Source of the DNA: Macrococcus carouselicus
Lineage (GTDB): Bacteria > Bacillota > Bacilli > Staphylococcales > Staphylococcaceae
Length of the DNA stretch: 64,000 nucleotides
Direction: 5' to 3'
NCBI RefSeq assembly: GCF_004359515.1
Contig: NZ_SCWD01000001.1
Coordinates: 620,001-684,000 of the forward strand
The position numbers and the translations under genes were made by a program. Shown here in pieces: positions 51,288-60,268 of this stretch (positions within the stretch are counted from its first letter, which is position 1; each line of letters opens with the position of its first letter). Below the pieces are notes generated by a model, which searched no databases, had not been told where the DNA came from, and saw only the letters and a list, made by a program, of their open reading frames with translations.

Positions 51288-52157
51288 TTATATTTTTTTG
51301 ATTTTATCCATTTCGATTGAAATTCTTTTTTCTTTATAAAGCTTTCCGATAGCACGTTTGAAGCTGCCCTTACTCATCTTAAAGATTTCCCTGATTGCTT
51401 CTGGATCTGATTTGTCTGAGAATGGCAATTCTCCGTTATACTCATCCAGCATGGCAAGAATCATCTCGCTGTCATCATCCATCCGTGCATGAGCAAGAGG
51501 CAGGAATGAGCCATTTAATTCTCCGTTCTCCTTGTGACCGATAATACGAACTTCAACCTTCTCACCGAGTCTCGGTTCTTCTTTACGCTCACTCTCGTGG
51601 ACAAAAATCTTATAGCCTTCCTTGGAGAGCAGAAAAGTACCGATTTTCAGCAAGCGATACGGATAAGCTTCAATCGTTGTATGCAGGAGCTCCTCTTTAG
51701 CAGGCGTATAGAGTGACGTCACCATTGTCTCTGATGCCAGACGCGCATAAATCTGGTCGTTACGGTCGACACGTAGCGTACAGAAGAGTTCATCCCCGTT
51801 CTCCGGCCAGACTTCCTTAACCTTCGGCAGATCCTCCCACGGGATGATGATTTCACGCGGCAATCCGATATCCACCGTCACACCGTCTCTATCTTTCTTG
51901 ATGACCTTCACCCAGTCATATTTATTGGAAGTGATAATCGGCATATTCTGCGTCGCAAAGAGGTCGCCGGTACGACCCGGGTAGACGAAGAAACTGTAAT
52001 CCTCTCCGATCTCGAGTTCATCGCCCTCTTCTATCTCTGACGCATTCAATTTGACCTCTTCATTATTAGGCCCTAGTAAACGGTATGTTGATCCTTCAAG
52101 ACCCGCCACTTTAAGGAAGTCGATGCTTCCTGATAATCGTTGTTCGTTGTTTTCCAT
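51288..52157 (-). CDS. cvfB: CvfB family S1-like RNA-binding protein
   Basis: 289 residues matching conserved virulence factor B: N-terminal S1-like domains (SIDFLKVAGLEGSTYRLLGP, FFVYPGRTGDLFATQNMPII, VTVDIGLPREIIIPWEDLP), a further S1 domain (KIFVHESERKEEPRLGEKVE) and a C-terminal winged helix (SDPEAIREIFKMSKGSFKRA then IGKLYKEKRI). In S. aureus CvfB binds RNA and affects virulence gene expression; in this organism a general RNA role is more likely. It is divergent from the ABC-F gene. Confidence 0.93.
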   Translation of the reverse strand: MENNEQRLSGSIDFLKVAGLEGSTYRLLGPNNEEVKLNASEIEEGDELEIGEDYSFFVYPGRTGDLFATQNMPIITSNKYDWVKVIKKDRDGVTVDIGLPREIIIPWEDLPKVKEVWPENGDELFCTLRVDRNDQIYARLASETMVTSLYTPAKEELLHTTIEAYPYRLLKIGTFLLSKEGYKIFVHESERKEEPRLGEKVEVRIIGHKENGELNGSFLPLAHARMDDDSEMILAMLDEYNGELPFSDKSDPEAIREIFKMSKGSFKRAIGKLYKEKRISIEMDKIKKI

Positions 52158-52270
52158 AAAAACTCCTTAAGTACTTTTTGTTTATTATAACATCCATAAA
52201 GAATAAAGTATAAGAAGCGGGTGAAAATATGTTATAATTTTCAACGGAAATAAATATTAAGGAGAATGTT

Positions 52271-53872
52271 ATGTTACAAGTATCTAATGTCAGTCTTCGT
52301 TTCGGTGACCGCAAATTATTTGAAGACGTTAATATTAAATTTACACCAGGCAACTGTTACGGTCTTATCGGTGCGAATGGTGCCGGGAAATCAACTTTCC
52401 TGAAAATCTTATCAGGAGAACTCGATTCACAGACAGGAAATGTGTCTTTAGGTAAAGATGAACGCCTTTCAGTACTGAAGCAGGATCACTTTGCTTACGA
52501 GGACGAGCGTGTACTTGATGTCGTTCTTCGTGGTAATGAGAAGTTGTGGAATGTGATGACTGAAAAGAACGAAATCTATATGAAACCTGACTTCAGTGAC
52601 GAGGACGGCATGCGTGCCGCCGAACTTGAAGGTGAATTCGGCGAGATGGGCGGCTGGACAGCTGAATCAGATGCTCAAGTCTTATTATCCGGTCTCGGTA
52701 TTAAAGAAGACCTTCATGACAAACAGATGTCTGAGCTGGAGAACAATCAGAAGATCAAGGTCCTCCTTGCACAGGCTATCTTCGGTGAACCTGATGTCCT
52801 GCTTCTCGATGAGCCTACCAATGGTCTTGATATCCCTGCCATCAGCTGGCTTGAGGATTTCCTGATCAACTTTGAGAATACAGTTATCGTTGTCTCCCAT
52901 GACCGTCACTTCTTAAACAATGTGTGTACACATATCGCTGACCTTGATTACGGTAAGATCAAGATCTACGTCGGTAATTACGATTTCTGGTATCAGTCCA
53001 GCCAGCTCGCTCAGAGCATGCTCCAGGACTCCAACAAGAAGAAGGAAGAGAAAATCAAGGAATTACAGGACTTCGTTGCGCGTTTCAGTGCGAACGCTTC
53101 TAAGTCCAAACAGGCGACAAGCCGTAAGAAAATGCTTGAGAAAATCGAGCTGGATGATATCCAGCCTTCTTCACGTAAATATCCCTTCGTCAACTTCAAG
53201 CCTGAACGTGAAATCGGTAATGACCTCCTTTCTGTTCAAGGTCTTACAAAGACTGTAGACGGTGTGAAAGTTCTGGATAACGTGTCATTTACCATGAATC
53301 CGAATGACAAAGCAGTACTGGTGGGTGATTCAGAGATTGCCAAGACGACCCTACTTAAAATCCTTGCCGGTGAAATGGAAGCGGATGAAGGTACTTATAA
53401 ATGGGGTATTACGACAACTCAGAGCTACCTGCCTAAAGATAACTCAGAGTTCTTCGAAGGTAAGAATATCGATCTTGTTGAATGGTTACGCCAGTATGCT
53501 CCACCAGAGGAACAGACTGAGACATTCCTGCGTGGCTTCCTCGGCCGCATGCTCTTCTCAGGCGAAGAAGTACGTAAGAAAGCGACCGTTTTATCTGGCG
53601 GCGAAAAAGTCCGCTGTATGCTCTCTAAAATGATGTTGTCATCAGCAAATGTCTTATTACTCGACGAACCGACGAACCACTTGGATTTAGAGAGCATCAC
53701 TGCTGTCAATGACGGCTTGAAGGCATTCAAAGGTTCAATCATCTTCACTTCTTATGACTTTGAATTCATCAATACAATCGCTAACCGTGTCATCGATTTA
53801 AATGTCTCAGGTGGTCTTTCTAAAGAAATCACTTACGAAGAATATTTAAAAGAACAAGGTATCCTTAAATAA
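52271..53872 (+). CDS. ABC-F ATPase with one degenerate nucleotide site
   Basis: 533-residue soluble tandem ATPase of the ABC-F family (YkpA/YbiT-like), probably acting on ribosomes rather than in transport. Site one is intact: Walker A GANGAGKST (34-42), partner signature LSGGEK (441-446), Walker B LLLDEPTNGLD and SHDRH switch. Site two is degenerate in all its specific parts: Walker A reads GDSEIAKTT (352-360) without the usual GK pair, the partner signature in domain one reads LENNQK (156-161), and the switch His is Tyr495 (SYDFEF). Walker B of domain two (LLLDEPTNHLD) is intact. The linker around residues 235-300 is charged and helical. Confidence 0.9.
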   Translation: MLQVSNVSLRFGDRKLFEDVNIKFTPGNCYGLIGANGAGKSTFLKILSGELDSQTGNVSLGKDERLSVLKQDHFAYEDERVLDVVLRGNEKLWNVMTEKNEIYMKPDFSDEDGMRAAELEGEFGEMGGWTAESDAQVLLSGLGIKEDLHDKQMSELENNQKIKVLLAQAIFGEPDVLLLDEPTNGLDIPAISWLEDFLINFENTVIVVSHDRHFLNNVCTHIADLDYGKIKIYVGNYDFWYQSSQLAQSMLQDSNKKKEEKIKELQDFVARFSANASKSKQATSRKKMLEKIELDDIQPSSRKYPFVNFKPEREIGNDLLSVQGLTKTVDGVKVLDNVSFTMNPNDKAVLVGDSEIAKTTLLKILAGEMEADEGTYKWGITTTQSYLPKDNSEFFEGKNIDLVEWLRQYAPPEEQTETFLRGFLGRMLFSGEEVRKKATVLSGGEKVRCMLSKMMLSSANVLLLDEPTNHLDLESITAVNDGLKAFKGSIIFTSYDFEFINTIANRVIDLNVSGGLSKEITYEEYLKEQGILK

Positions 53873-53877
53873 TGAAG

Positions 53878-53903
53878 TGCCCTGCTACTGCAGGGTATTT
53901 TTT
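53878..53903 (+). terminator. terminator of the ABC-F gene
   Basis: TGCCCTGC-TACT-GCAGGGTA stem followed by T-run. Confidence 0.85.
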
Positions 53904-53943
53904 TGATTTCCCTTAAATATATGTTGATTTATATAAATTAATA

Positions 53944-53959
53944 AGTTTACATAATATAT
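53944..53959. repeat. intergenic repeat copy d (TATTATGTAAACT, minus orientation)
   Basis: Plus-strand AGTTTACATAATATAT carries the exact 13-mer in reverse, between the ABC-F terminator and the cspA terminator. Confidence 0.6.
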
Positions 53960-53982
53960 TTATATTAATTAAAAGTATAAAA

Positions 53983-54016
53983 ATAATGAACCTCAGCAGA
54001 TGCCGGGGTTCATTAT
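53983..54016 (-). terminator. terminator of the cold-shock gene
   Basis: ATAATGAACC/GGTTCATTAT stem with a 14-base loop; minus-strand tail is T-rich. Confidence 0.7.
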
Positions 54017-54039
54017 CAATGTTCATTTATCATTTTTAA

Positions 54040-54240
54040 TTATAATTTAACAACGTTAGCCGCCTGTGGTCCACGGTCGCCTTCAACAACTTCGAATTCC
54101 ACTGCCTGGCCTTCTTCTAAAGATTTGTAACCCTCTTGGTTAATTGCTGAGAAATGGACGAATACGTCACTTTCTCCTTCAATCTCGATGAAGCCAAATC
54201 CTTTTTCTGCGTTAAACCATTTTACTGTACCTTGTTTCAT
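54040..54240 (-). CDS. cspA: cold-shock protein CspA-type
   Basis: 66-residue single cold-shock domain starting [23 protein letters not shown] at 54240 follows TTGGAGG. RNP1 is KGFGFI and RNP2 VFVHFSAI, both intact; the C-terminal [10 protein letters not shown] is typical. It binds single-stranded RNA and prevents secondary structure. The message has a leader of about 100 bases, usual for csp genes, with a perfect stem in it. It ends at a terminator. Confidence 0.96.
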   Translation of the reverse strand: MKQGTVKWFNAEKGFGFIEIEGESDVFVHFSAINQEGYKSLEEGQAVEFEVVEGDRGPQAANVVKL

Positions 54241-54269
54241 ATTTGAAACCTCCAAGACTAAAATTCAAT

Positions 54270-54289
54270 ATGCGATTATTCGCATATTA
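54270..54289 (-). promoter_or_regulatory. hairpin in the cspA leader
   Basis: ATATGCGA-TTAT-TCGCATAT, a perfect 8-bp stem inside the leader, about 30 bases before the start codon. Could be part of a cold-responsive RNA fold. Confidence 0.4.
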
Positions 54290-54348
54290 CAAAATAAATA
54301 AGCCTTACTTACTTTGTAATATACAAATAATGCTTATTGATTGATATT

Positions 54349-54377
54349 ATTATAAAATAACCCAAATCGTTATGCAA
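54349..54377 (-). promoter_or_regulatory. cspA promoter
   Basis: Minus-strand TTGCAT (54377-54372), 17-base spacer, TATAAT (54354-54349); predicts a leader of roughly 100 bases. Confidence 0.65.
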
Positions 54378-54402
54378 TACAATTTATTGTAAAATTCAGT
54401 AT

Positions 54403-54708
54403 TTACAAATTTACTTGTTTGTAATAAATTTCTCCGTCTTTCAGTGCTATTAAACTATAGAATATCTGCATATCTTCCTCACACTCCTCGCAGTATTCCA
54501 GTTCACAATTATTATGAAAGGCATAGATTCCATACTTCCCGATTCGTTCGTTACTGAAGCGTTTCTTCATTTCAGCCAGGGTGTATTGATAAGCTTGCTT
54601 AAATGACTCATAGTCATGATAACTTTCCTTATGTATGATATGGTCGTGCCAGTCATCGAAAAGCCACCAGCCTTCATAGTCTGCACGAATAATGATGACG
54701 TCCCACAT
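54403..54708 (-). CDS. DUF1033 family protein
   Basis: 101 residues starting MWDVIIIRADYEGWWLFDDW; the start at 54708 follows AGAAGGGATC, while the upstream in-frame ATG lacks a ribosome site. The YEGWWLFDDW motif, the SFKQAYQYTLAEMKKRF helix and the final Cys-containing CELEYCEECEEDMQIF are typical of DUF1033, a cytoplasmic Firmicutes family with no assigned function. Confidence 0.85.
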   Translation of the reverse strand: MWDVIIIRADYEGWWLFDDWHDHIIHKESYHDYESFKQAYQYTLAEMKKRFSNERIGKYGIYAFHNNCELEYCEECEEDMQIFYSLIALKDGEIYYKQVNL

Positions 54709-54853
54709 GTTGATCCCTTCTTTCATTAGTTCTAAATAAGTATGTAAGCTTTATCATATTATTTCAAGTAATTGACCTGTCAATGCGATTTATTAGGAAT
54801 TTCTTAACTAAATACATATAATTGATATAAGGAAAAATAGAGAGGTGACCCTA

Positions 54854-55120
54854 ATGATTACGAGACATTATAAAATTTACGGCAGGGTTCAGGGTGTCGG
54901 CTTCAGAAAAGCGACTGTGAGTCTTGCAGCTAAGTATGATGTGACTGGAACTGTCGCGAATGTGGAAGATTTTGTTGAGATTTTTGTAGCAGGAAATGAG
55001 CAGACAGTTGAACAATTTATGAAACGCATCCTGAAGGGTCCTAATGTTTTTGCAAAAGTCACTTCATTTGAGTATGAAACGCTGGATCATCGTGACTATA
55101 AACAGTTCACGCAGGTTTAG
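54854..55120 (+). CDS. acyP: acylphosphatase
   Basis: 88 residues from the ATG at 54854 (GAGGTG upstream). Hydrolyses carboxyl-phosphate bonds such as acetyl phosphate. The active motif YGRVQGVGFRK contains the catalytic Arg, and GTVANVEDFVEIFVAG supplies the catalytic Asn (here Asn in the VANVED stretch). The fold is complete. It is followed by xpaC and telA, the same neighbourhood as in staphylococci. Confidence 0.93.
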   Translation: MITRHYKIYGRVQGVGFRKATVSLAAKYDVTGTVANVEDFVEIFVAGNEQTVEQFMKRILKGPNVFAKVTSFEYETLDHRDYKQFTQV

Positions 55121-55146
55121 TTATCTCTATAAAAGGAATGAAATAA

Positions 55147-55848
55147 ATGAAATATAATCTCTCTTATTATCTGAGTGCCATTTTAGCAGTACCTGTCGCT
55201 TTGATTGTAGGTTTCATCAGTACCACCTACTTTGCCTTTGACCAATGGCTGGACTGGCTTGTGATGCTGGGTACGTATCTAGGTGCTTACGTCCCGATAC
55301 AGCTGTCTACATCGCAGCAGTACTTGAATGAAGCGGGTCTTTCAAGAAGAGAATTCAAGTATGTCAGAAAGCAGATTAGCGAAGCTCAACCAAAAATCAA
55401 TACACTGATGTCGCAATATACGAAGGTCAGAAGCATCAAAGATTTTAAGAATGTGAATGAAATCAACCGGATTGCCCGCCTTATATTTAAAACGGTACAG
55501 AAACAGCCGAGCAAATTCTTTAAAGTCGATAGTTTCTTTTTCTCTCATTTAGACAACACAGTCAACCTTGTCGATCATTATATGCGCCTTGTCAGAATGC
55601 CCCATAAGACTAAGGAAGAGATGAATCAGCTTCACACTGCCAGAATTACGCTCGAAGAACTGAAAAGAACACTGCAGGCAGACTTGCGGGCACTCAATTC
55701 GGATGATTTTCAGGCTCTGTCAGTGGAAGTCGATCTGGCCAAAATCAATAAACCGGCAGAGCGGACGGAGACTAAACAGCTTGAGACAGAAGAGCTGATT
55801 AAAGTGCCCGTCATCAAAAAAAGACAGGAAGAAAGGATTGATAGATAG
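55147..55848 (+). CDS. xpaC: XpaC family protein (5-bromo-4-chloroindolyl phosphate hydrolysis protein)
   Basis: 233 residues with two N-terminal membrane segments (LSAILAVPVALIVGFISTTY, WLDWLVMLGTYLGAYVPIQL) and a helical cytoplasmic domain (YVRKQISEAQPKINTLMSQY, FFSHLDNTVNLVDHYMRLVR). The name comes from an indicator-phosphate phenotype in B. subtilis; no phosphatase motif is visible. It precedes telA by two bases, and the pair is conserved across Firmicutes, so the proteins probably act together at the membrane. Confidence 0.88.
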   Translation: MKYNLSYYLSAILAVPVALIVGFISTTYFAFDQWLDWLVMLGTYLGAYVPIQLSTSQQYLNEAGLSRREFKYVRKQISEAQPKINTLMSQYTKVRSIKDFKNVNEINRIARLIFKTVQKQPSKFFKVDSFFFSHLDNTVNLVDHYMRLVRMPHKTKEEMNQLHTARITLEELKRTLQADLRALNSDDFQALSVEVDLAKINKPAERTETKQLETEELIKVPVIKKRQEERIDR

Positions 55849-55850
55849 TT

Positions 55851-56990
55851 ATGGCTAACAACGATTTAATCAACGATTTGACCGCCAATCCATTTGCAGA
55901 AACGGTACAGGATAGAACACCGGTTTCTCAGACAGTAGATGTGATTTCACCTGAAAAACGTGAAAAAATCAATCAGATCAAAAACCAGATAGTACCTCTT
56001 GATAGTGAGAATTTGCTGATGTATGGTTCGGGTGCTCAGGCAAAACTTTCCCAGTTCTCTGAACAGATTCTTAACGAAGTTCAGGATAAAGATGTGTCTC
56101 CAATCGGAGATAACCTAGATAAACTGATGAAGAAACTGAAAGAAATCGATCCGGATGAACTCAGTCAGACCGAAAAATCAGCTTTTAAACGATTCTTTAA
56201 ACGTGTCGGTGCTTCAGTGAATGAGCTGATGTCGAGATTCCAGTCTGTATCAAGCCAGATTGACCGCATTTCGGTGGAGCTTCAGCATTCGAAGGAAGTA
56301 CTGATGAAGGACGTGGCCCTTCTTGACCGTCTTTACGAGGAGAACAGATCCTATTTCGAGGCCCTTGATATGTTCATTATGGCCGCTGAAGAAAAACGGG
56401 ACGAACTGAATGCCAGTCTCCCTGCCCTCCAGCAGAAAGCGAGCATCTCCAATGATCAGCTCGCCGTCCAGGAACTGAATGATATGCGCCAGTATATCAA
56501 CCGCCTTGATAAGCGTATCTATGACTTAAAGCTGTCACGTCAGATCACATTACAATCTGCTCCTCAGATCAGAATGATTCAGGACGTCAACTCGACACTC
56601 GCTGAGAAGATACAGAGCTCGATTCTGACAAGTATTCCGCTGTGGAAGAACCAGATGGCTATCGCCCTATCGCTTATGCACCAGCAGAAGGCTTCTAAAG
56701 CCCAGCAGCAGGTGACTAACACGACTAATGAACTGCTGCTTAAAAACTCTGAGATGCTGAAAACGAATACTATTATGACAGCGCGTGAGAACGAGCGAGG
56801 CATCGTTGAGATAGAGACTCTTAAAACCACTCAGAACAATATCGTTGAAACGATCCGTGAAACACTCAGCATCCAGGCTGATGGGGCCAATAAACGCCGC
56901 GCAGCAGAAGCAGAGCTGACTAAGATGGAACAGGAACTCAAAACTCAGCTCCTTCAGCTGCAGGACGAAAAAAATCAAGCAAACTATTAA
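55851..56990 (+). CDS. telA: TelA family toxic-anion-resistance-like protein
   Basis: 379 residues, cytoplasmic and almost entirely helical, starting MANNDLINDLTANPFAETVQ. TelA-typical segments are RFFKRVGASVNELMSRFQSV, SIPLWKNQMAIALSLMHQQK and the C-terminal ERGIVEIETLKTTQNNIVET. Members give tellurite or antibiotic tolerance in some hosts; the biochemical role is unknown. Coupled to xpaC. Its stop lies within the terminator stem. Confidence 0.9.
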   Translation: MANNDLINDLTANPFAETVQDRTPVSQTVDVISPEKREKINQIKNQIVPLDSENLLMYGSGAQAKLSQFSEQILNEVQDKDVSPIGDNLDKLMKKLKEIDPDELSQTEKSAFKRFFKRVGASVNELMSRFQSVSSQIDRISVELQHSKEVLMKDVALLDRLYEENRSYFEALDMFIMAAEEKRDELNASLPALQQKASISNDQLAVQELNDMRQYINRLDKRIYDLKLSRQITLQSAPQIRMIQDVNSTLAEKIQSSILTSIPLWKNQMAIALSLMHQQKASKAQQQVTNTTNELLLKNSEMLKTNTIMTARENERGIVEIETLKTTQNNIVETIRETLSIQADGANKRRAAEAELTKMEQELKTQLLQLQDEKNQANY

Positions 56991-57009
56991 AGTTTGCTTG
57001 ATTTTTTTT
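56973..57009. terminator. bidirectional terminator telA/brnQ
   Basis: AATCAAGCAAACT-ATTAA-AGTTTGCTTGATT, a 13-bp perfect stem with T-run; overlaps the ends of both genes. Confidence 0.88.
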
Positions 57010-58345
57010 AATTATATTTTATCTTAGGTTGTCTTGCACCGAATATCAGCCCTAATACATAGCCTGTCAGTGCAAATAATAACCATTCCATTGACTGGGC
57101 TTTCAGCGGCAGATGATCCATGAAGGGCATGTGCAGTAAGCCGACATCCTTACTTGAAAGCACTGAAAGAATCGCGACGATTGTAACAAGCGCCATTGCT
57201 ATCTGATAACTTAAACGCGGCGTTGGAATGAATTTCGATAATAGCACCAGCAAGACCAGCGTCATGCCGATTGGATATAAGATCATGAGCACGGGCACTG
57301 ACTTTGAGATAACTGCATTCAGACCTTGGTTTGCCAGCAACATGCTGAAGATTGTGAAGATAACCACATATGCCTTATAAGGAATTCTCGGGAATATCTC
57401 AAAGAAGTATTCGCTGACGGCAACAATCAGGCCAATTGAAGTGGTTAAACAGGCCAGCGTGACGATAAGACCGATCAGTATCTTGCCGTAGATACCAAAT
57501 GCGTCATGGGAGATATGGGTAAGAAGATACGTTCTGATATCAAGTCCATTTGACTCAATATCAGCCAACTGATTCGCCGTAAGCGGATAATGGTTACCGA
57601 TCCAGCCGAGTGTCAGGTAGATAAAACCAAGGGCTGCTGCAGCGATTAATGCAGCTGCAATTGTCGGCTTCATCAATCCTGTTTCCTTTGTGAATCCTTT
57701 GTCTTTAATTGCATTCAGCACGATCACTGAGAAGGCGATTGCTGCAATGGCATCCATCGTCAGATAACCTTCCGTGAAACCTGTGAAGAAGCTACCTGTA
57801 CCCGATGTGAAAGTAGCCGTATCTGTCGGCGTATGCGCATGTCCTGAAAATATAAAGAGACTTCTGATGACCAGCAGGACAATCGACACCAGCAGGACAG
57901 GTGTCAGTATGGCGCCTACTCTATCCACCATTTTTGATGGGTTGATAGCTAGCCAGAGAGAAATACCGAAATAAATCAGCGTAAAGATGAATAAAGACAT
58001 TTTAGAAGCGCCACCGATAAATGGAACAACAGCCATCTCATAGGACGTTGCACCTGTACGAGGTATGGCAAAGAGCGGCCCGATTGTTAAATAGATTGCG
58101 ATAAGGAAAATAACACCGAACGCAGGGTGAACGTTTTTCAGTGCTGCTTTATAGCCTCCTTCATCAAACGATCCTGCAATGATAGTGATAAGCGGAATCC
58201 CGACACCTGTAACAATAAAACCGATGATAGCTGGCCAGAAATACTCACCACTGATAAAACCCAGTTTAGGCGGGAAAATTAAGTTACCGGCCCCAAAAAA
58301 TATGGCAAATAACATGAACCCGACCACTACTACTTTTTTGTTCAT
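57008..58345 (-). CDS. brnQ: branched-chain amino acid:cation symporter BrnQ
   Basis: 445 residues with about twelve membrane segments. LIVCS family signatures are FAIFFGAGNLIFPPKLGFIS, GYLTMDAIAAIAFSVIVLNA and FSMLLANQGLNAVISKSVPV. Imports leucine, isoleucine and valine with Na+ or H+. Start follows GGAGGTTTG. A near-perfect CodY-like box lies just upstream of its -35 element, consistent with CodY control of branched-chain amino acid uptake in Firmicutes. Confidence 0.95.
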   Translation of the reverse strand: MNKKVVVVGFMLFAIFFGAGNLIFPPKLGFISGEYFWPAIIGFIVTGVGIPLITIIAGSFDEGGYKAALKNVHPAFGVIFLIAIYLTIGPLFAIPRTGATSYEMAVVPFIGGASKMSLFIFTLIYFGISLWLAINPSKMVDRVGAILTPVLLVSIVLLVIRSLFIFSGHAHTPTDTATFTSGTGSFFTGFTEGYLTMDAIAAIAFSVIVLNAIKDKGFTKETGLMKPTIAAALIAAAALGFIYLTLGWIGNHYPLTANQLADIESNGLDIRTYLLTHISHDAFGIYGKILIGLIVTLACLTTSIGLIVAVSEYFFEIFPRIPYKAYVVIFTIFSMLLANQGLNAVISKSVPVLMILYPIGMTLVLLVLLSKFIPTPRLSYQIAMALVTIVAILSVLSSKDVGLLHMPFMDHLPLKAQSMEWLLFALTGYVLGLIFGARQPKIKYN

Positions 58346-58376
58346 AACAAACCTCCATTACAAATAATTACTTGAA

Positions 58377-58405
58377 ATTATAACACTTTAAAGGACTACA
58401 GTCCA
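58377..58405 (-). promoter_or_regulatory. brnQ promoter
   Basis: Minus-strand TGGACT (58405-58400), 17-base spacer, TATAAT (58382-58377). Confidence 0.55.
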
Positions 58406-58406
58406 C

Positions 58407-58421
58407 ATTTTTCTGAAAATT
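58407..58421. promoter_or_regulatory. CodY-like box upstream of brnQ
   Basis: ATTTTTCTGAAAATT, 14 of 15 matches to AATTTTCWGAAAATT, directly before the -35 element. Supported by the gene's function, since CodY senses branched-chain amino acids. Confidence 0.65.
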
Positions 58422-58432
58422 TGAATAACTCT

Positions 58433-60268
58433 TTAATGCAAGGACTGCAGAAGTAATTTTTTGAGTAAAGGAGAAATGACATAAGGCAGATTTTCTACTC
58501 CTTCAACAAATACACAGTAATCGTTATAAATATTTTTGATTGTGTTCTCTACTGATTCAGAAATCTGAGTCTGACTTAGAAAGACGTTAATCACGAATAT
58601 ACCTTCGCGCCGAAGTTTCAGCACCGCTTCATGAGTATCTATTATACCGTTGGACTCATATTCAAATGCTGAAGGTTCACCATCAGAGAAAACAATGAGG
58701 AACTTCTGCTGTTCGTTGCGTCTTTTAAGCATCTCACCTGCCACTCTGATCGCCAGGCCATCCCGATTGTCATCCTGGGCGGCTATAGTCTCTATCCCTG
58801 GCCCGCTGCCCGGGCTCAGTGACTGCTGATAATCAATCAGATAATCAAAGATATTGAGTTGCCCGTGTTTATCTGAACTGAATGTATCCTCATTGAACGC
58901 AATCACTTCATGACGTATCATCAGTTTCTTCAGCGTCTCATGAAACAGCACAATCCCCTTCTTCGTCTCTTCCAGTTTGTCTTCCATACTGTAGGATGCA
59001 TCGACCAGTAAGGAGAACGTCGCATCCAGTTCTTTGGACTGCTGATCTTCCTTATAGAAGACACGCTTCTGATCATCGATAAACCAGTTCACAAGCTTCC
59101 TGTCCAGCCGGCCCATTGCCAGCTGTCTTCTTGCATGTTCATTCTGGTGCGCAATCGTTTTCTGGATAATATGCGTCAGCTTCTTGACTTCATTCATGAC
59201 CGCCTGCTGGATAAGCGCATAATTCTGTTTAGAACGGGTCGTTATATCCGGCTTACGCCATTCGATTCTGACATCCTTGTTTTCACTGCCCAGTTCCTCA
59301 GCAATATCTACTCCGTCACCGTCCCTCTTGTTTTCACTTTTACCTCGGCCGGCCATGATTTCATCCGGTTCATCAGAAGTATCACCTGCCCGGCTGTTAC
59401 CGCTATCAGCCTTGCTGTTCTGACCTTCAGTGATCTCAGTCTCCATATAACTTCCCGATGACGATGTATGACTGTTCTTAGCCATGACATCTTCAGTCTC
59501 TATGCTGTCGGCTCCTTTATCCTCTCCTGTGATATCAGTTGATTTCGTCTCTTTGAACCGTCTGATATCCTTCAGCAGCTTGACAGGAAGATAGTAATAA
59601 TCATTCAGCATATCTTCAGTGAGTATAGTCTCCAGAACGAACAACAGGCTGAGCGTGAGATCCACAGTGTCCCGGGTGGAATCAAGGTCAAACAGACCTG
59701 TCAGCCGCTGCCTGATCACCGCATCGACGTCATCACCAGCCTCAGTACCAAGATCCAGAATATTTTCCGTCAGCACAGCACGTTCAATTTTCAGAAACAG
59801 TAAATCTGTCGGCATTTTTTTCGTCTCATATACTTTGATCTGACTTGTGTTCTGCTGAACTTTCAGCCGGATACGAGTTTCGAAGTATTTTGCGGCTGCA
59901 GGTCTGAAGTCCAGTATGATTTTCTGCAGGCGATATTCCTCCAGCAGCATAAACAGCTGATTACGAAATTTCGTATATTCAAACTCTTCTTCAAGCAAGT
60001 CATGCACTGCAGACTGCTCTATATAAGGATAGCCCATACCATACAGCAGACAGTCACTTTTCAGCGCGTAAAGTTCATCCTGGTCAGCGCGGTGTTTCCA
60101 TTTAAAACTGACATTCAGACTCTTCTCCAGCGGATCATAGTAACCGAACTTCTGAAAGTTCACTTTAACTTCATTATCCTCCATGATGAGCTGTGCAAGG
60201 TCTGTCAGCATCATCAGCTGAGAAGCATCTATTTTCTCATCGTTGAATAATATAAACTTTTCACTCAT
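58433..60268 (-). CDS. VWA-domain protein of CobT/NorD type
   Basis: 611 residues. The first 270 residues are of unknown fold; a low-complexity acidic stretch follows at about residues 270-330 (rich in Ser, Asp, Glu); the C-terminal 220 residues form a von Willebrand A domain with MIDAS motif LLVDASYSMEDKLEET and FLIVFSDGEPSAFEYESNG. With the MoxR-type ATPase upstream it forms a chaperone pair as in NorQ/NorD and B. subtilis YojN/YojO. Such pairs insert metals or remodel a partner enzyme; the client here is unknown. ATGA overlap with the ATPase gene. Confidence 0.85.
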   Translation of the reverse strand: MSEKFILFNDEKIDASQLMMLTDLAQLIMEDNEVKVNFQKFGYYDPLEKSLNVSFKWKHRADQDELYALKSDCLLYGMGYPYIEQSAVHDLLEEEFEYTKFRNQLFMLLEEYRLQKIILDFRPAAAKYFETRIRLKVQQNTSQIKVYETKKMPTDLLFLKIERAVLTENILDLGTEAGDDVDAVIRQRLTGLFDLDSTRDTVDLTLSLLFVLETILTEDMLNDYYYLPVKLLKDIRRFKETKSTDITGEDKGADSIETEDVMAKNSHTSSSGSYMETEITEGQNSKADSGNSRAGDTSDEPDEIMAGRGKSENKRDGDGVDIAEELGSENKDVRIEWRKPDITTRSKQNYALIQQAVMNEVKKLTHIIQKTIAHQNEHARRQLAMGRLDRKLVNWFIDDQKRVFYKEDQQSKELDATFSLLVDASYSMEDKLEETKKGIVLFHETLKKLMIRHEVIAFNEDTFSSDKHGQLNIFDYLIDYQQSLSPGSGPGIETIAAQDDNRDGLAIRVAGEMLKRRNEQQKFLIVFSDGEPSAFEYESNGIIDTHEAVLKLRREGIFVINVFLSQTQISESVENTIKNIYNDYCVFVEGVENLPYVISPLLKKLLLQSLH

